A stretch of DNA of 64,000 nt from Ancylobacter amanitiformis (GCF_030814815.1 NZ_JAUSVR010000002.1:186001-250000), one strand, 5' to 3'. Counted from the stretch's first letter, positions 8,134 through 17,143 are shown. A program made the numbers and translations. Notes: generated by a model not told the origin, from the letters alone.

Positions 8134-9453
8134 ATGGAAAGCCAGCCCCCGGAAGCCCCCGTTCCGACCGGGACGCTTCCCGCCTTCTTCGCCCGGCGCG
8201 GCATCCATTATGGCTGGGTGGTCGCCGCCGTCACCTTTCTCACCATGCTGGTCACGGCCGGCGCGGTGGGCGCGCCCGGCGTGCTGATCGGCCCGCTGGA
8301 GCGCGAATTCGGCTGGGCCACCGCCGATATTTCCTCGGGCTTCGCGATCCGCCTCGTGCTGTTCGGGCTGATGGGGCCCTTCGCCGCGGCGTTCATGAAC
8401 CGCTTCGGCCTGCGCCCGGTGGCAACCGTGGCGCTCGCCCTCATCGGGCTCGGCGTGTTCGGGTCGTTCTTCATGACCAGGATCTGGCACCTCATGCTGC
8501 TCTGGGGTGTCGTCGTCGGCTTCGGCACCGGGCTCACCGCCATGGTGCTCGGCGCGACGGTGGCGACGCGCTGGTTCGCCCAGCGCCGCGGGCTGGTGCT
8601 GGGCCTGCTCACCGCCTCGACGGCGACCGGGCAGCTCGTCTTCCTGCCGTTGCTCGCCCAGCTCACGGAAACGCTCGGCTGGCGCAGCGCGCTGTCGCTC
8701 ATTCTCGCCATGCTGCTGGTGGCCGCGCTCGCGGTGCTAATCCTGCTGCGCGACCGGCCGTCCGATATCGGGCTGCTGCCCTATGGCGCCAGCGAGCCGC
8801 CGACGAATCCCGCCCGTCCCACCACGCTGAAGGCGATGCTCGCCTCGCCGCTGCTGGCGCTGCGCGATGCCTCCAGATCCGCCACCTTCTGGGTGCTGTT
8901 CGGCACCTTCTTCATCTGCGGCGCCTCGACCAACGGGCTCGTGCAGACCCATTTCGTCTCGCTCTGCGGCGATTACGGCATGGCAGCGGTGACGGCGGCC
9001 GGCATGCTGGCGCTGATCGGCGTGTTCGACTTCATCGGCACGGTCGGCTCCGGCTGGCTGTCGGACCGCTTCGACAGTCGCTGGCTGCTGTTCTGGTATT
9101 ATGGCTTGCGCGGCCTCTCGCTGCTCTATCTGCCGTTCAGCGATTTCAGCTTCTACGGCCTGTCCATCTTCGCCGTGTTCTACGGCCTCGACTGGGTCGC
9201 CACCGTGCCACCGACGGTGAAGCTGGCCGCCGACCGGTTCGGTGATCGCGCCAGTCTGGTCTTTGGCTGGATCTTCGCCGGCCACCAGCTTGGCGCCGCT
9301 TCCGCCGCTTATGGCGCCGGCTTCAGCCGCACCTTCTACCAGACCTACCTGCCCGCCTTCGTCGTCGCCGGCATTCTCTGCCTGGTCGCCTCCCTCGCCA
9401 TCATTGCCGTGCGCGAGCGCCGGGGCGGCGGACCCGTGGCAGCGCGGGTGTGA
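8134..9453 (+). CDS. MFS transporter, oxalate/formate-antiporter-like
   Basis: A 439-residue inner-membrane protein with about 12 transmembrane helices and a cytoplasmic loop near residues 205-240. It starts with a short soluble tail, then 'RRGIHYGWVVAAVTFL', a pattern seen in MFS members grouped with oxalate/formate or monocarboxylate transporters. An MFS loop motif is seen around 'MNRFGLRPV' and again at 'GWLSDRFDSR'. It follows a MarR regulator and precedes an aldo/keto reductase, so export or uptake of a small organic acid or toxic carbonyl is plausible. The substrate is unknown. Confidence 0.82.
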   Translation: MESQPPEAPVPTGTLPAFFARRGIHYGWVVAAVTFLTMLVTAGAVGAPGVLIGPLEREFGWATADISSGFAIRLVLFGLMGPFAAAFMNRFGLRPVATVALALIGLGVFGSFFMTRIWHLMLLWGVVVGFGTGLTAMVLGATVATRWFAQRRGLVLGLLTASTATGQLVFLPLLAQLTETLGWRSALSLILAMLLVAALAVLILLRDRPSDIGLLPYGASEPPTNPARPTTLKAMLASPLLALRDASRSATFWVLFGTFFICGASTNGLVQTHFVSLCGDYGMAAVTAAGMLALIGVFDFIGTVGSGWLSDRFDSRWLLFWYYGLRGLSLLYLPFSDFSFYGLSIFAVFYGLDWVATVPPTVKLAADRFGDRASLVFGWIFAGHQLGAASAAYGAGFSRTFYQTYLPAFVVAGILCLVASLAIIAVRERRGGGPVAARV

Positions 9454-9485
9454 CAGCCCGCTCATTCCATTGAAGGAGGGACATC

Positions 9486-10514
9486 ATGAAGTACAGGCTG
9501 CTTGGACGGACCGGGCTCAGCGTCTCCGAACTGTCTCTGGGGACCGCGAATTTCGGCCGGCGTTGGGGGCATGGTGCGGATGAGGCGGAGAGCGCCGCCA
9601 TCCTCAATGCCTATGCCGAGGCCGGGGGCAATTTCATCGACACGGCCGACGTGTATCAGTTCGGCCAGTCGGAGGAATTCCTCGGCGACCTGCTGCAAGG
9701 CCGGCGCGAGGATTTCGTGCTGGCGACGAAGTTCAGCAATGGCGCCGCGCCGAATGCCGGCCGCCTCGTGACCGGCAATAGTCGCAAGGCGATGGTGGCC
9801 TCGCTGGAGGCGAGCCTGAAGCGGCTGAAGACCGACCGGATCGACCTCTACTGGGTGCATCACCCCGACGCGGTGACGCCTTCGGAGGAGATCGTGCGCG
9901 GGCTGGACGACCTCGCCCGCGCCGGCAAGATCCTCTATGCGGGCCTGTCGAACTTCCCGGCCTGGCGTCTGGCCCGCGCCGTCACGCTGGCAGAGATGAC
10001 AGGAGCGGTGCCGATCGCGGCCGCCCAGTTCGAATACAGTCTCGTCCATCGCGAGCCGGAAGCCGACCTGCTGCCGGCCTCTCACGCGCTGGGCCTGGGC
10101 GCGGTCACCTGGTCGCCGCTGGGAGGCGGCATGCTCACCGGCAAGTATCGCGACACCCAGCGTGGTGGCGAAAAGCGCCGCGCCGAGGCGCTCGGCGGCA
10201 GGGTGTTCCAGGCGGAAGACACGGTACAGCGCAGCGCGATCCTCGATACCGTGCTCGCGGTGGCGGCCGAGCTTGGTGCGCGGGCCGATCAGGTCGCCAT
10301 TGCCTGGGCGGCAAGCCGCGGCGCCATTCCGCTGATCGGCCCGCGCTCGGTCACGCAATTGACCAGCAATCTCGCTGCCGCATCGCTCACGCTCGGCCCG
10401 GACCATCTGGCACGGCTTGCGGCCGTCAGCCTCCCCCGGGCGACGGCGGCAACGGCTCGGGCGGTTGGGCTCGCGCACGGCGATAGCGGGCTCCCGCCCT
10501 TGCCGGTGGCGTGA
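9486..10514 (+). CDS. Aldo/keto reductase
   Basis: A 342-residue (alpha/beta)8-barrel oxidoreductase, NAD(P)H-dependent. The catalytic tetrad is visible: Asp52 and Tyr57 in 'DTADVYQFG', Lys82 in 'LATKFS' and His125 in 'YWVHHPD'. The C-terminal cofactor-binding region 'IPLIGPRSVTQL' is present. A GAAGGAGG ribosome site precedes the ATG. It is close to the YajO/Tas-like AKR branch that reduces aldehydes or ketones. Being downstream of a MarR regulator and an MFS gene suggests a detoxification or catabolic unit; the substrate is not evident. Confidence 0.9.
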   Translation: MKYRLLGRTGLSVSELSLGTANFGRRWGHGADEAESAAILNAYAEAGGNFIDTADVYQFGQSEEFLGDLLQGRREDFVLATKFSNGAAPNAGRLVTGNSRKAMVASLEASLKRLKTDRIDLYWVHHPDAVTPSEEIVRGLDDLARAGKILYAGLSNFPAWRLARAVTLAEMTGAVPIAAAQFEYSLVHREPEADLLPASHALGLGAVTWSPLGGGMLTGKYRDTQRGGEKRRAEALGGRVFQAEDTVQRSAILDTVLAVAAELGARADQVAIAWAASRGAIPLIGPRSVTQLTSNLAAASLTLGPDHLARLAAVSLPRATAATARAVGLAHGDSGLPPLPVA

Positions 10515-10700
10515 CGACCGAGCAGCCATTGGAACGCCCCTTTGGGAGAAACGCAGGAGCGCTCGTGGCATGACCTGATCCCGACTCGATCGTATCGCAG
10601 ATTGGGGATGGTCCGGCAGCGGGTGGACCACTCATCCCCTGCTGCGCGCGGCGTGGGATCGACCCGGCATCACGCTCTCAGTTTTCCTTCGCGCTGCCGT

Positions 10701-10771
10701 GAGCGATAGGATGGTTATCTATCAATCACGCACCCGCATTATGTGAGTTATAGCGGGAGACCCTATCGCTC
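10701..10771. repeat. Inverted repeat arms flanking an AT-richer segment
   Basis: GAGCGATAGG at 10701-10710 is the exact reverse complement of CCTATCGCTC at 10762-10771. The arms frame about 50 bases that include TTATCTATCA and TATGTGAGTTATA. The right arm touches the ATG of the Fic-family remnant. This may be a relic of that gene's regulatory region or of an insertion. Confidence 0.5.
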
Positions 10772-10953
10772 ATGGCGTGGAACTGGACGCCGCACGGCCG
10801 GCCGCATTTTGTCTATGATCCGGTTGCCCTCGTCAGCTCGGCCTCGACACCGACAATCGCAACGTGAAGCCGAAGGAGCGGGGCATCGCGGAGATGATGG
10901 TCGATCTCTATCGGAGCCGTCGGGCGCGAGCCAGGTGCGGTGTCCGCCAGTGA
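10772..10953 (+). pseudogene. Fic/DUF4172-family protein, degraded remnant
   Basis: The ATG at 10772 opens 'MAWNWTPHGRPHFVYDPVAL', which resembles the N-terminus of Fic proteins with a DUF4172 head (W-x-W ... F-x-YD-x-x-AL). After about 20 residues the frame is lost. A second frame from 10837 reads 'LGLDTDNRNVKPKERGIAEM' followed by 'MVDLYRS', resembling the later 'GLD..RN..GI.EMM.D' segment of the same family. The intervening part and the whole catalytic Fic domain are missing. This is consistent with a Fic-type (AMPylase or related) gene that has been deleted down to about 180 bases. Confidence 0.55.
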
Positions 10954-11460
10954 TCCTGCCGGAGAGAGCCGCCGACGGAAGCCTCCGATAGACGGCGCCA
11001 AGATTAAGAATGGCGCCAGCGATGGCCGTCGCGGCATCGCCTTTTCTTCGCGATCAGGCCGTCGAAGCGAAAATCGCCACGTGACGGCCCAGCTCCCGGT
11101 CGCTGTTGGGGCAGATCACCACAGCTCGACTGTGCGCATTTGCACCCAGCTTGATCGGTTCGGCCGAGACTTTTCCGATGACTTCCGGTTCACCGGAAAA
11201 GCTCCAGATTCTTGGTTTGACGCATTTTCTTAGCGCGAACCGGAATCCACTTCGCTCGAAAATGCTCTCGATCCCGGTCGCGCCGATGGTCGCCACCGCT
11301 TTCGATATCGGAGAGTCGATGGACGACTTGGCGCATCACCAGTTCTGTCGATGCGCTCTCAAGGCGGAAGAGATATTTCATTGGCACTCGGGTTCGCAAA
11401 CGGACCCTTGGTGCGGGCGGCGATCTTCGAAGCCCCGGACGTCACCTTGCGAGGCTCCTC
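10954..11460. other. Intergenic DNA without a supported gene
   Basis: About 500 bases. Open frames occur on both strands but have no convincing start, domain or codon pattern. The only clear element is the dispersed repeat at 11201-11268 with an adjacent TTTTCCG/CGGAAAA inverted repeat at 11171-11200. Confidence 0.45.
11201..11268. repeat. Dispersed Hyphomicrobiales-type intergenic repeat
   Basis: The minus strand reads AGAGCATTTTCGAGCGAAG, then GTGGATTCCGGTTCGCG, then AAGAAAATGCGTCAAAC, then AAGAATCTGGAGC. I recognise this as the short repeat scattered between genes in many rhizobial-type genomes (Bradyrhizobium, Mesorhizobium, Bosea and relatives). Recognition is from memory of such genomes. 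An adjacent hairpin (TTTTCCG/CGGAAAA, 11171-11200) may belong to the same element. Confidence 0.6.
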
Positions 11461-11676
11461 ATGCGAACCACCTTCGGACGGCTTTCCGGCTTGTGGCTCG
11501 GCATGCTGGCGGCGTTGCCGGCTTCGGCGATGCCGCTTGCGCCAACCCCTCTGCCGGATACCCCCATCGCGACCCGCGTCGCTCAGGGCTGCGGCCCGGG
11601 CGCGTGGCGCGGGCCGTGCGGCCATTGCCGCGACACTCCCTATCATGGCCGGCTGCCCGGCGGCGGATGGCGATGA
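11461..11676 (+). CDS. Small secreted GCG-rich peptide (GCG_CRPN-like)
   Basis: A 71-residue product. The ATG at 11461 follows GAGG six bases upstream. Residues 1-23 form a clear signal peptide ending near 'ASAMPLAP'. The mature part contains 'GCGPGAWRGPCGHCRD', which matches the short Gly-Cys-Gly/Arg-Gly-Pro peptide pattern known from many alphaproteobacteria (the GCG_CRPN prefix type). Three Cys in the mature part could form a disulfide or bind metal in the periplasm. It is followed 50 bases later by a periplasmic LTxxQ protein. Function unknown. Confidence 0.65.
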   Translation: MRTTFGRLSGLWLGMLAALPASAMPLAPTPLPDTPIATRVAQGCGPGAWRGPCGHCRDTPYHGRLPGGGWR

Positions 11677-11726
11677 CAGCAAGTGGCCTCTCCGCCCTGA
11701 AATCCAACGACGCGAAAGATCTGACC

Positions 11727-12242
11727 ATGAACCGCGCCCTCATGGCCGCCCTGATGGCCGCCCTGATGGGCGCATTCCTCATCGCGGCGCCGGCCGCGCG
11801 GGCCCAGACGGCACCGCCCGCCGGCGCGCCGCCGGAGCCCCCTGCCATCGAGCTCTACCGCGCGGCGGATGCGCAGGCCGTGCTCAATGCGCGCATTCTC
11901 GCGCTCAAGACGGTGATGACCCTCACCCCGGAGCAAGAGAAGCTCTGGCCGCCGGTGGAAGCCGCCATCCGCGCGGTGGCGAAGCAGTCAGCCGAGCGCC
12001 GCGCCGAGCGCGCGAAGGCGCCACAGCCGGCCGATTTCGTGGACATCCTGGACCGCATCGCCGATGCCGAAGCGGTGCGGGCGCGTGACCTCAAAAGCGT
12101 GACGGCCATGCTGAAGCCGCTTGTCGCCACACTCACGCCGGAACAGCAGCGGCGCATTCCCGCGTTCCTCGGCCTGCGCGAAGGCGCCGGCGGCCTGCCC
12201 CAGCCCACCGCCGAGATCTGGCTGTTCGAGGAAGAGAACTGA
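11727..12242 (+). CDS. Spy/CpxP-family (LTxxQ) periplasmic protein
   Basis: A 171-residue protein with an N-terminal signal peptide whose Met/Ala/Leu core contains repeated 'MAAL' units, followed by a Pro/Ala-rich spacer. The helical domain contains two LTxxQ motifs: 'LTPEQEKLW' and 'LTPEQQRRI'. The family acts as envelope-stress or metal-sensing chaperones in the periplasm. ATG 11727 is chosen because it begins the signal peptide; in-frame starts further upstream would bury it. It lies between the GCG peptide and a cupin gene 48 bases downstream. Confidence 0.8.
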   Translation: MNRALMAALMAALMGAFLIAAPAARAQTAPPAGAPPEPPAIELYRAADAQAVLNARILALKTVMTLTPEQEKLWPPVEAAIRAVAKQSAERRAERAKAPQPADFVDILDRIADAEAVRARDLKSVTAMLKPLVATLTPEQQRRIPAFLGLREGAGGLPQPTAEIWLFEEEN

Positions 12243-12289
12243 CGCCAAATCAATATTATCTCACCAACCCCCGTCTCAAGGAGGCTCGC

Positions 12290-12772
12290 ATGTCCATATC
12301 CTTCCTGCATTCGAGGGGCACCGAAGCCCCGATCAAGATCCCGGCCATCGGTCTCGACCTGTTCGTGCGCATGCCGCCGGCGGCGAGTTCCGGCGAGTTC
12401 TGCTTCATCGAGACCATCAATGCTCCGGGCGCCGGTCCGCCCCGCCATCGCCACCGCGAAGCCGAGATCTTCCGCGTCATCGAGGGCCGATATCTCTATG
12501 AGGCGGATGGCCGGCGCTTCTATGCCGAGGCCGGCGACGTGGTGAGTATTCCCGGCGGGGTCGAGCACGGCTTCTGCAACGTCACCGACAAGCCCGCGCG
12601 CCAGTACATTCTGATGGCCCCAGCGCTCGATGCGGCAACGTTCTTCACGGAGCTTGCCGGCGTGATGCATGACGGCATCCCCGACCAGGCGGCGCTCAAT
12701 GACTTCGGGCTGAAGTGGCACGTGGAGTTCCTCGGTCCGCCGGTGAGCAGGAACGACCAGCCCACGGATTGA
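12290..12772 (+). CDS. Cupin-domain protein
   Basis: A 160-residue single-domain cupin after a strong AAGGAGG site. Motif 1 is present as 'PPRHRHREAEIFRVIEG' (metal ligands His53, His55, Glu59) and motif 2 as 'GDVVSIPGGVEHGF' (ligand His93). All four usual metal ligands are therefore present, so it may be a small dioxygenase or isomerase rather than a purely structural cupin. It lies about 97 bases upstream of an FAD monooxygenase in the same direction. A role in the same aromatic or heterocyclic pathway is inferred from position only. Confidence 0.82.
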   Translation: MSISFLHSRGTEAPIKIPAIGLDLFVRMPPAASSGEFCFIETINAPGAGPPRHRHREAEIFRVIEGRYLYEADGRRFYAEAGDVVSIPGGVEHGFCNVTDKPARQYILMAPALDAATFFTELAGVMHDGIPDQAALNDFGLKWHVEFLGPPVSRNDQPTD

Positions 12773-12869
12773 GACGCATCGGCACCGCGGCCATCGGCCC
12801 ACGACAAGGCCGGCCGCGCTGCGGCCGGCGCGCAGCCGGCCAGCGCATGAACTGACGGGGGAAGCAATC

Positions 12870-14339
12870 ATGAAGAACAGCGTTCTCATCGCCGGCGCGG
12901 GGCCGGTTGGACTGACGATGGCGCTGGAACTGGCGCGCTATGGCGTGCCGGTGCGCGTCATCGACAAGATTCCGGAAGCGACGCACAGCTCGCGGGCGGT
13001 CGCGGTGTGGCCGCGCACGCTGGAGCTTCTCGACCGCTCCGGGGCGGCGGCGGACATCATCGCCATCGGCAACAAGGTCACCGTTGCCAACATCCTGTCG
13101 GGTGGCCGGCCCGTGGCCTCTCTGTCGCTCGACGACGTGCCGTCGCCCTATCCGTTCGCGCTGATGGTGCCGCAATACGAGACCGAAGCCGTGCTGCGGC
13201 GTCACCTCGCTGGCCACGGCGTCAAGCCGGATCTCGGCGTCGAGCTTCTGGGTTTCGAGGAGGACGGCGATGGCCTCTCGGCCCGTCTGCGGGAAGCCGA
13301 CGGCACGGAGCGCAGCGAGCCATATGGCTTTCTGGTGGCCTGCGACGGCGCACACAGCATGGTGCGCCATCGCCTCGGCCTCGACTTCCAGGGCGACTCG
13401 CTGGGCCTTGACTGGACCCAGGGCGATTTTCACCTGAGCGGCTATCCCTTCCCCGCCTCGCAGATGGCCATCTTCTGGCATGAGCACGGGCCGCTGCTGT
13501 TCTTCCCGATGGCGCCCGACCGCGCGCGCATCATCACCAGCCTCGGCCCCTCCACCGCAACGCCGCCCGTTCCGCTGGACCAGGACGCGTTCCAGGAGAT
13601 GATCGATGCGCGCGGCCCCGGGGGGATCACGCTCACCGGCACGGAATGGGTCAGCGCCTTCCGCATCAACGAGCGGCAGGTGGAGAACTATCGGTCCGGG
13701 CGGGTCTTCCTCGCCGGCGATGCGGCTCACATCCACAGCCCGGCTGGCGGGCAGGGCATGAATACCGGCATGCAGGACGCCATCAATCTGGCGTGGAAGC
13801 TGGCTCTCGTGATCCGGGGCATCGCCTGTGCGCCGGCGCTGCTGGAGAGCTATGATCTGGAACGCCGCCCGGTGGGCGCACAGGTGATCGCGGCCTCGGG
13901 GCGCATGACCCGGATCGGCACGCTGGCCGACCATACGCTGCAGCATGTCCGCGACCTCGTCGCCCATACCCTGATGGGACTTTCGCCGGTGCAGCGGGCC
14001 GTTACCGGGCTGATGGCGGAAGTCTCCATCGGCTATCCCCACAGCCCGATCAACGGCCCCTCGCACGGTGACGCGAAGGCCGGCGCGCGGGTGCGGCCGA
14101 TCATGGGGGAGGTGCCGTTCGGCTGGGGCGACACGCCGCTATTCACCGCGCGCGGCGGTGCCGGCGCGACCGAACTCGCCGCGCGCTTTCCCCGGCTCGT
14201 GGCGACGTCGCCGCGTCCCTCCAGCGAAGAACCGCTGCTCTCGCTGGTCCGGCCGGATGGCTACCTCGCAGCCCAGGTGCAGGATGCGAACTGGCAGGAA
14301 CTCGTGCCCTATCTCCAGCAGATCGGGGCGGAGCGGTGA
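12870..14339 (+). CDS. FAD-dependent aromatic monooxygenase (PheA/TfdB/MhpA-like)
   Basis: A 489-residue class A flavoprotein hydroxylase. It has the N-terminal dinucleotide motif GAGPVG (residues 9-14), the DG motif 'VACDGAHSMVRHRLG' and the GD motif 'VFLAGDAAHIHSPAGGQGMN', the three classical FAD/NAD(P)H signatures. The C-terminal region is shorter than the thioredoxin-like domain of full phenol hydroxylases, closer to polyketide and salicylate-type hydroxylases. It likely adds a hydroxyl to an aromatic ring using NAD(P)H and O2 in the cytoplasm. It is preceded by a cupin and followed by the DUF917/HyuA pair. Confidence 0.88.
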   Translation: MKNSVLIAGAGPVGLTMALELARYGVPVRVIDKIPEATHSSRAVAVWPRTLELLDRSGAAADIIAIGNKVTVANILSGGRPVASLSLDDVPSPYPFALMVPQYETEAVLRRHLAGHGVKPDLGVELLGFEEDGDGLSARLREADGTERSEPYGFLVACDGAHSMVRHRLGLDFQGDSLGLDWTQGDFHLSGYPFPASQMAIFWHEHGPLLFFPMAPDRARIITSLGPSTATPPVPLDQDAFQEMIDARGPGGITLTGTEWVSAFRINERQVENYRSGRVFLAGDAAHIHSPAGGQGMNTGMQDAINLAWKLALVIRGIACAPALLESYDLERRPVGAQVIAASGRMTRIGTLADHTLQHVRDLVAHTLMGLSPVQRAVTGLMAEVSIGYPHSPINGPSHGDAKAGARVRPIMGEVPFGWGDTPLFTARGGAGATELAARFPRLVATSPRPSSEEPLLSLVRPDGYLAAQVQDANWQELVPYLQQIGAER

Positions 14340-14417
14340 CCGCCCATCACGTGACGTCGCTCCCAAATGGCCGCGGCGGGAAAAACGACGGCCCGCTTCA
14401 CATCTGAGAGAACCGCA

Positions 14418-15506
14418 ATGCCTCGCCTCCTCGATGCCGAAGAGCTTGACCTGCTGGCCATTGGCGCCTGGATTCTCGGGACCGGAGGCGGCGGATCGCC
14501 CTATGCCTCCTACCTCGTCGCGCGGCACTTCTATGAGGAGGGCGGCCGGATCGCCCTGCTCGACCCGGACGAACTGGCCGATGACGACATCGTCGCCGTG
14601 GTCTCGACCATGGGCGCGCCGCTGGTGTTTCAGGAGCGCATGACCGATGCCGCCTTCGCCCTCAAACCGGTGCGGATCATGGAGGCCTTCCTGGGCCGGC
14701 CGTTCCGGGCGGTGATGACGGTGGAGATCGGCGGCTGCAACGCCTTCCAGCCGCTGCTCGTGGCGGCGGCGTCGGGGCTTCCGGTGGTCGACGCGGATGC
14801 CATGGGCCGGGCCTACCCCGAGGCCCAGATGCAGACCTTCTCGATTGCCGGGCTACAGATGGTTCCGCACGTGGTTTCCGACATCCGCGACAATGATGTC
14901 ATCATCCCTACCGCTTCCGGCTGGCACGACATGGAACGCGTGCGGCGCAGGGTCTGCACGGAATACGGATCGGTCGCGACCACCTGTCAGGCGCCGCGCA
15001 CCGGGGCGGAGGTGAAGCGTCACGCGGTCCCGCGCAGCCTGTCGCGGGCCATCGCGCTGGGGCGTGAGGTGCGCCGTGCGAAGGCGGCGCATGAGGATCC
15101 CGTCGAGGCGACCGTGACGGCGGGCGGCGGCAAGCGGCTCTTCACCGGCAAGGTGATGGATGTGCAGCGGCGCACGACCGAGGGCTTCCTGCGCGGATCC
15201 CTCAGCCTCGCCGGCCTCGGCGGCGATGCCGGCGCGTCTTTCGCCATCGCCTTCCAGAACGAGTTCACCATCGGCCGGCGCGACGGCGCGGTGATCGTCA
15301 CGACGCCCGACCTGATCTGCGTGCTCGACACCATCTCGGGTGAGGCGATCGGCACGGAGAGCTTGCGCTACGGCCAGAGGGTGACGGTCATCGCCCTGCC
15401 GTCGCAGCCGATCCATCGCAGCGCGGAGGGGCTGCGCCATGTCGGTCCGCGCGCCTTCGGCCACGACGTGGAATTTCGCAGCGTCTTCGGAGAAGAGCCG
15501 GCATGA
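14418..15506 (+). CDS. DUF917 (S-Me-THD-like) protein, HyuA partner
   Basis: A 362-residue protein of the DUF917 family, now described in Pfam as S-methyl-thiohydantoin-desulfurase-like. The N-terminal 'WILGTGGGGSPYASYL' and 'VVSTMGAPLVFQER' and the central 'MTVEIGGCNAFQPL' and 'VVDADAMGRAYPE' are typical. The ATG at 14418 follows GAGAG. The stop overlaps the start of the hydantoinase-like gene (ATGA), the usual arrangement for this pair, which suggests a two-protein enzyme acting on a hydantoin- or oxoproline-like ring or amide. The substrate is not known. Confidence 0.85.
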   Translation: MPRLLDAEELDLLAIGAWILGTGGGGSPYASYLVARHFYEEGGRIALLDPDELADDDIVAVVSTMGAPLVFQERMTDAAFALKPVRIMEAFLGRPFRAVMTVEIGGCNAFQPLLVAAASGLPVVDADAMGRAYPEAQMQTFSIAGLQMVPHVVSDIRDNDVIIPTASGWHDMERVRRRVCTEYGSVATTCQAPRTGAEVKRHAVPRSLSRAIALGREVRRAKAAHEDPVEATVTAGGGKRLFTGKVMDVQRRTTEGFLRGSLSLAGLGGDAGASFAIAFQNEFTIGRRDGAVIVTTPDLICVLDTISGEAIGTESLRYGQRVTVIALPSQPIHRSAEGLRHVGPRAFGHDVEFRSVFGEEPA

Positions 15507-17053
15507 GCCGCATTGGGATCGATGTCGGCGGCACCAATACCGATGCCGTTCTGCTCGAGGACGGCCAGGTGATCGCCGCGCTGAAACGGCCGACCACCGT
15601 CGATGTCGCGGACGGCGTGCGCCAGGCGCTGGTCGATCTGCTCGCCGCGGCCGCCGGCCATCCGGCCCTCCGGCGCATCGACGCGGTGATGATCGGCACC
15701 ACGCATTTCACCAATGCCGTGGTGGAGCGACGCCATCTCGACCGCGTCGCGGCGCTGCGCATCGGCTTGCCCGCCAATGCCGGCCTGCCGCCCTTCATCG
15801 GCTGGCCGAAGGACCTCGCCGAAATGATGCGCGGCAGCGTCCACATGGTGGGCGGGGGGCACGAATATGACGGGCGGGTTCTGGTGCCGCTGGATCGGGC
15901 GGCGGTGCGGCGCGAGGCGCAGCGCATCGCGGACAGCGGCATCAGCTCGGTCGCCATCACCAGCGTGTTCTCGCCGCTCACCGACGCATGCGAGCGCGAG
16001 GCCGCGGAGATCGTGCGGGAGGTGATGCCCGCGGCGCGCATCACGCTCTCCCACGAGATCGGCCGGATCGGCCTGTTGGAGCGGGAGAATGCGGCGCTGC
16101 TGAATGCCGGGCTGCAGGGCCTCGCGCAGCGCACCACGGCCGCCTTCGCGCGGGCGCTGCGCGACAGTGGCATCGCGGCGCCGCTTTATCTCACGCAGAA
16201 TGACGGCACCATCGTGCAGGGGGCGGTGGCGAAGCGCCATCCCGTCTATTGCTTCGCCTCCGGCCCCACCAACAGCATGCGCGGCGCGGCCTTCCTTTCC
16301 GGCCTGACCGATGCGCTGGTCGTGGATGTGGGCGGCACGACGACCGATGTGGGCTGCCTCAGGGGCAGGTTTCCGCGCCCGGCCAATGCGATGGTCGAGA
16401 TCGGCGGGGTGCGCACGCTGTTTCGCATGCCGGACCTCATCTCCATCGGCCTCGGCGGCGGCACTGAGATCGCCGATGACGGGCACCGGATCGGTCCGGG
16501 CAGTGTCGGCTTCCGGCTGCCGGAAAAGGCGCTGTGCTTTGGCGGCGACACGCTGACCGCCACGGACATCGCCGTCGCGGCGGGACGGATCGCGCTGGGA
16601 GATCCGGGGCGGGTGCGCAGGCTTCCCGGTTCTCTGGTGGCGGACAGTCTCCGTCACATGGAAGGCATGATTGCGGAGGTGGTGGACCGGATGAAGACCG
16701 ATGCGGCGCCTATACCCCTCATCGCGGTGGGCGGCGGCAGCTTTCTGGTGCCCGATCGCATGGAGGGCGTCTCGCAGGTGGTGCGCATCGAGCACCATGA
16801 TGTGGCCAATGCCGTCGGCGCGGCCATCGCGCAGGTCAGCGGCGAGGTGGACCGCATATTCTCGGGTGTCGAGCGCGACGCGGCGTTCGATGAAGCGCAC
16901 CGGGAGGCCACGCGGCGGGCGATCGCGGCCGGCGCGGAGCCGGGCAGCGTGGAGACGCTTGATGTAGAGGACATCCCTATCGCCTATCTCCCCGGCAATG
17001 CGCGCCGCGTGCGCGTGCGCGTCATTGGCGAGATCGCGCGGCTCGATGGGTAG
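15503..17053 (+). CDS. Hydantoinase/oxoprolinase family protein (HyuA-like)
   Basis: A 516-residue protein of the ASKHA-fold HyuA family. It shows phosphate loops 'GIDVGGTNTDAVL' at the N-terminus and 'VVDVGGTTTDVG' at about residue 273, the adenosine-type 'IAVGGGSFLVP', and 'GLGGGTEI'. The family usually hydrolyses ATP to open cyclic amides such as hydantoins and 5-oxoproline. It is shorter than full oxoprolinases because the B subunit is absent; a DUF917 protein takes the partner position here and overlaps it by four bases. Cytoplasmic. Confidence 0.87.
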   Translation: MSRIGIDVGGTNTDAVLLEDGQVIAALKRPTTVDVADGVRQALVDLLAAAAGHPALRRIDAVMIGTTHFTNAVVERRHLDRVAALRIGLPANAGLPPFIGWPKDLAEMMRGSVHMVGGGHEYDGRVLVPLDRAAVRREAQRIADSGISSVAITSVFSPLTDACEREAAEIVREVMPAARITLSHEIGRIGLLERENAALLNAGLQGLAQRTTAAFARALRDSGIAAPLYLTQNDGTIVQGAVAKRHPVYCFASGPTNSMRGAAFLSGLTDALVVDVGGTTTDVGCLRGRFPRPANAMVEIGGVRTLFRMPDLISIGLGGGTEIADDGHRIGPGSVGFRLPEKALCFGGDTLTATDIAVAAGRIALGDPGRVRRLPGSLVADSLRHMEGMIAEVVDRMKTDAAPIPLIAVGGGSFLVPDRMEGVSQVVRIEHHDVANAVGAAIAQVSGEVDRIFSGVERDAAFDEAHREATRRAIAAGAEPGSVETLDVEDIPIAYLPGNARRVRVRVIGEIARLDG

Positions 17054-17143
17054 CGCAGGGCGCGTTGGCGGGCCGGCAACGCCCAGGCCGTCATTCTCCC
17101 CGGTCCAGAATGTATCGATCTGACCTGCTCACAGGAGTCGCAA

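Noticed and set aside
10940..11296. Overlapping 80-97 residue frames on both strands beside the dispersed repeat
   Set aside because: They run through the intergenic repeat and its hairpin, so the apparent peptides come from non-coding repeat sequence.
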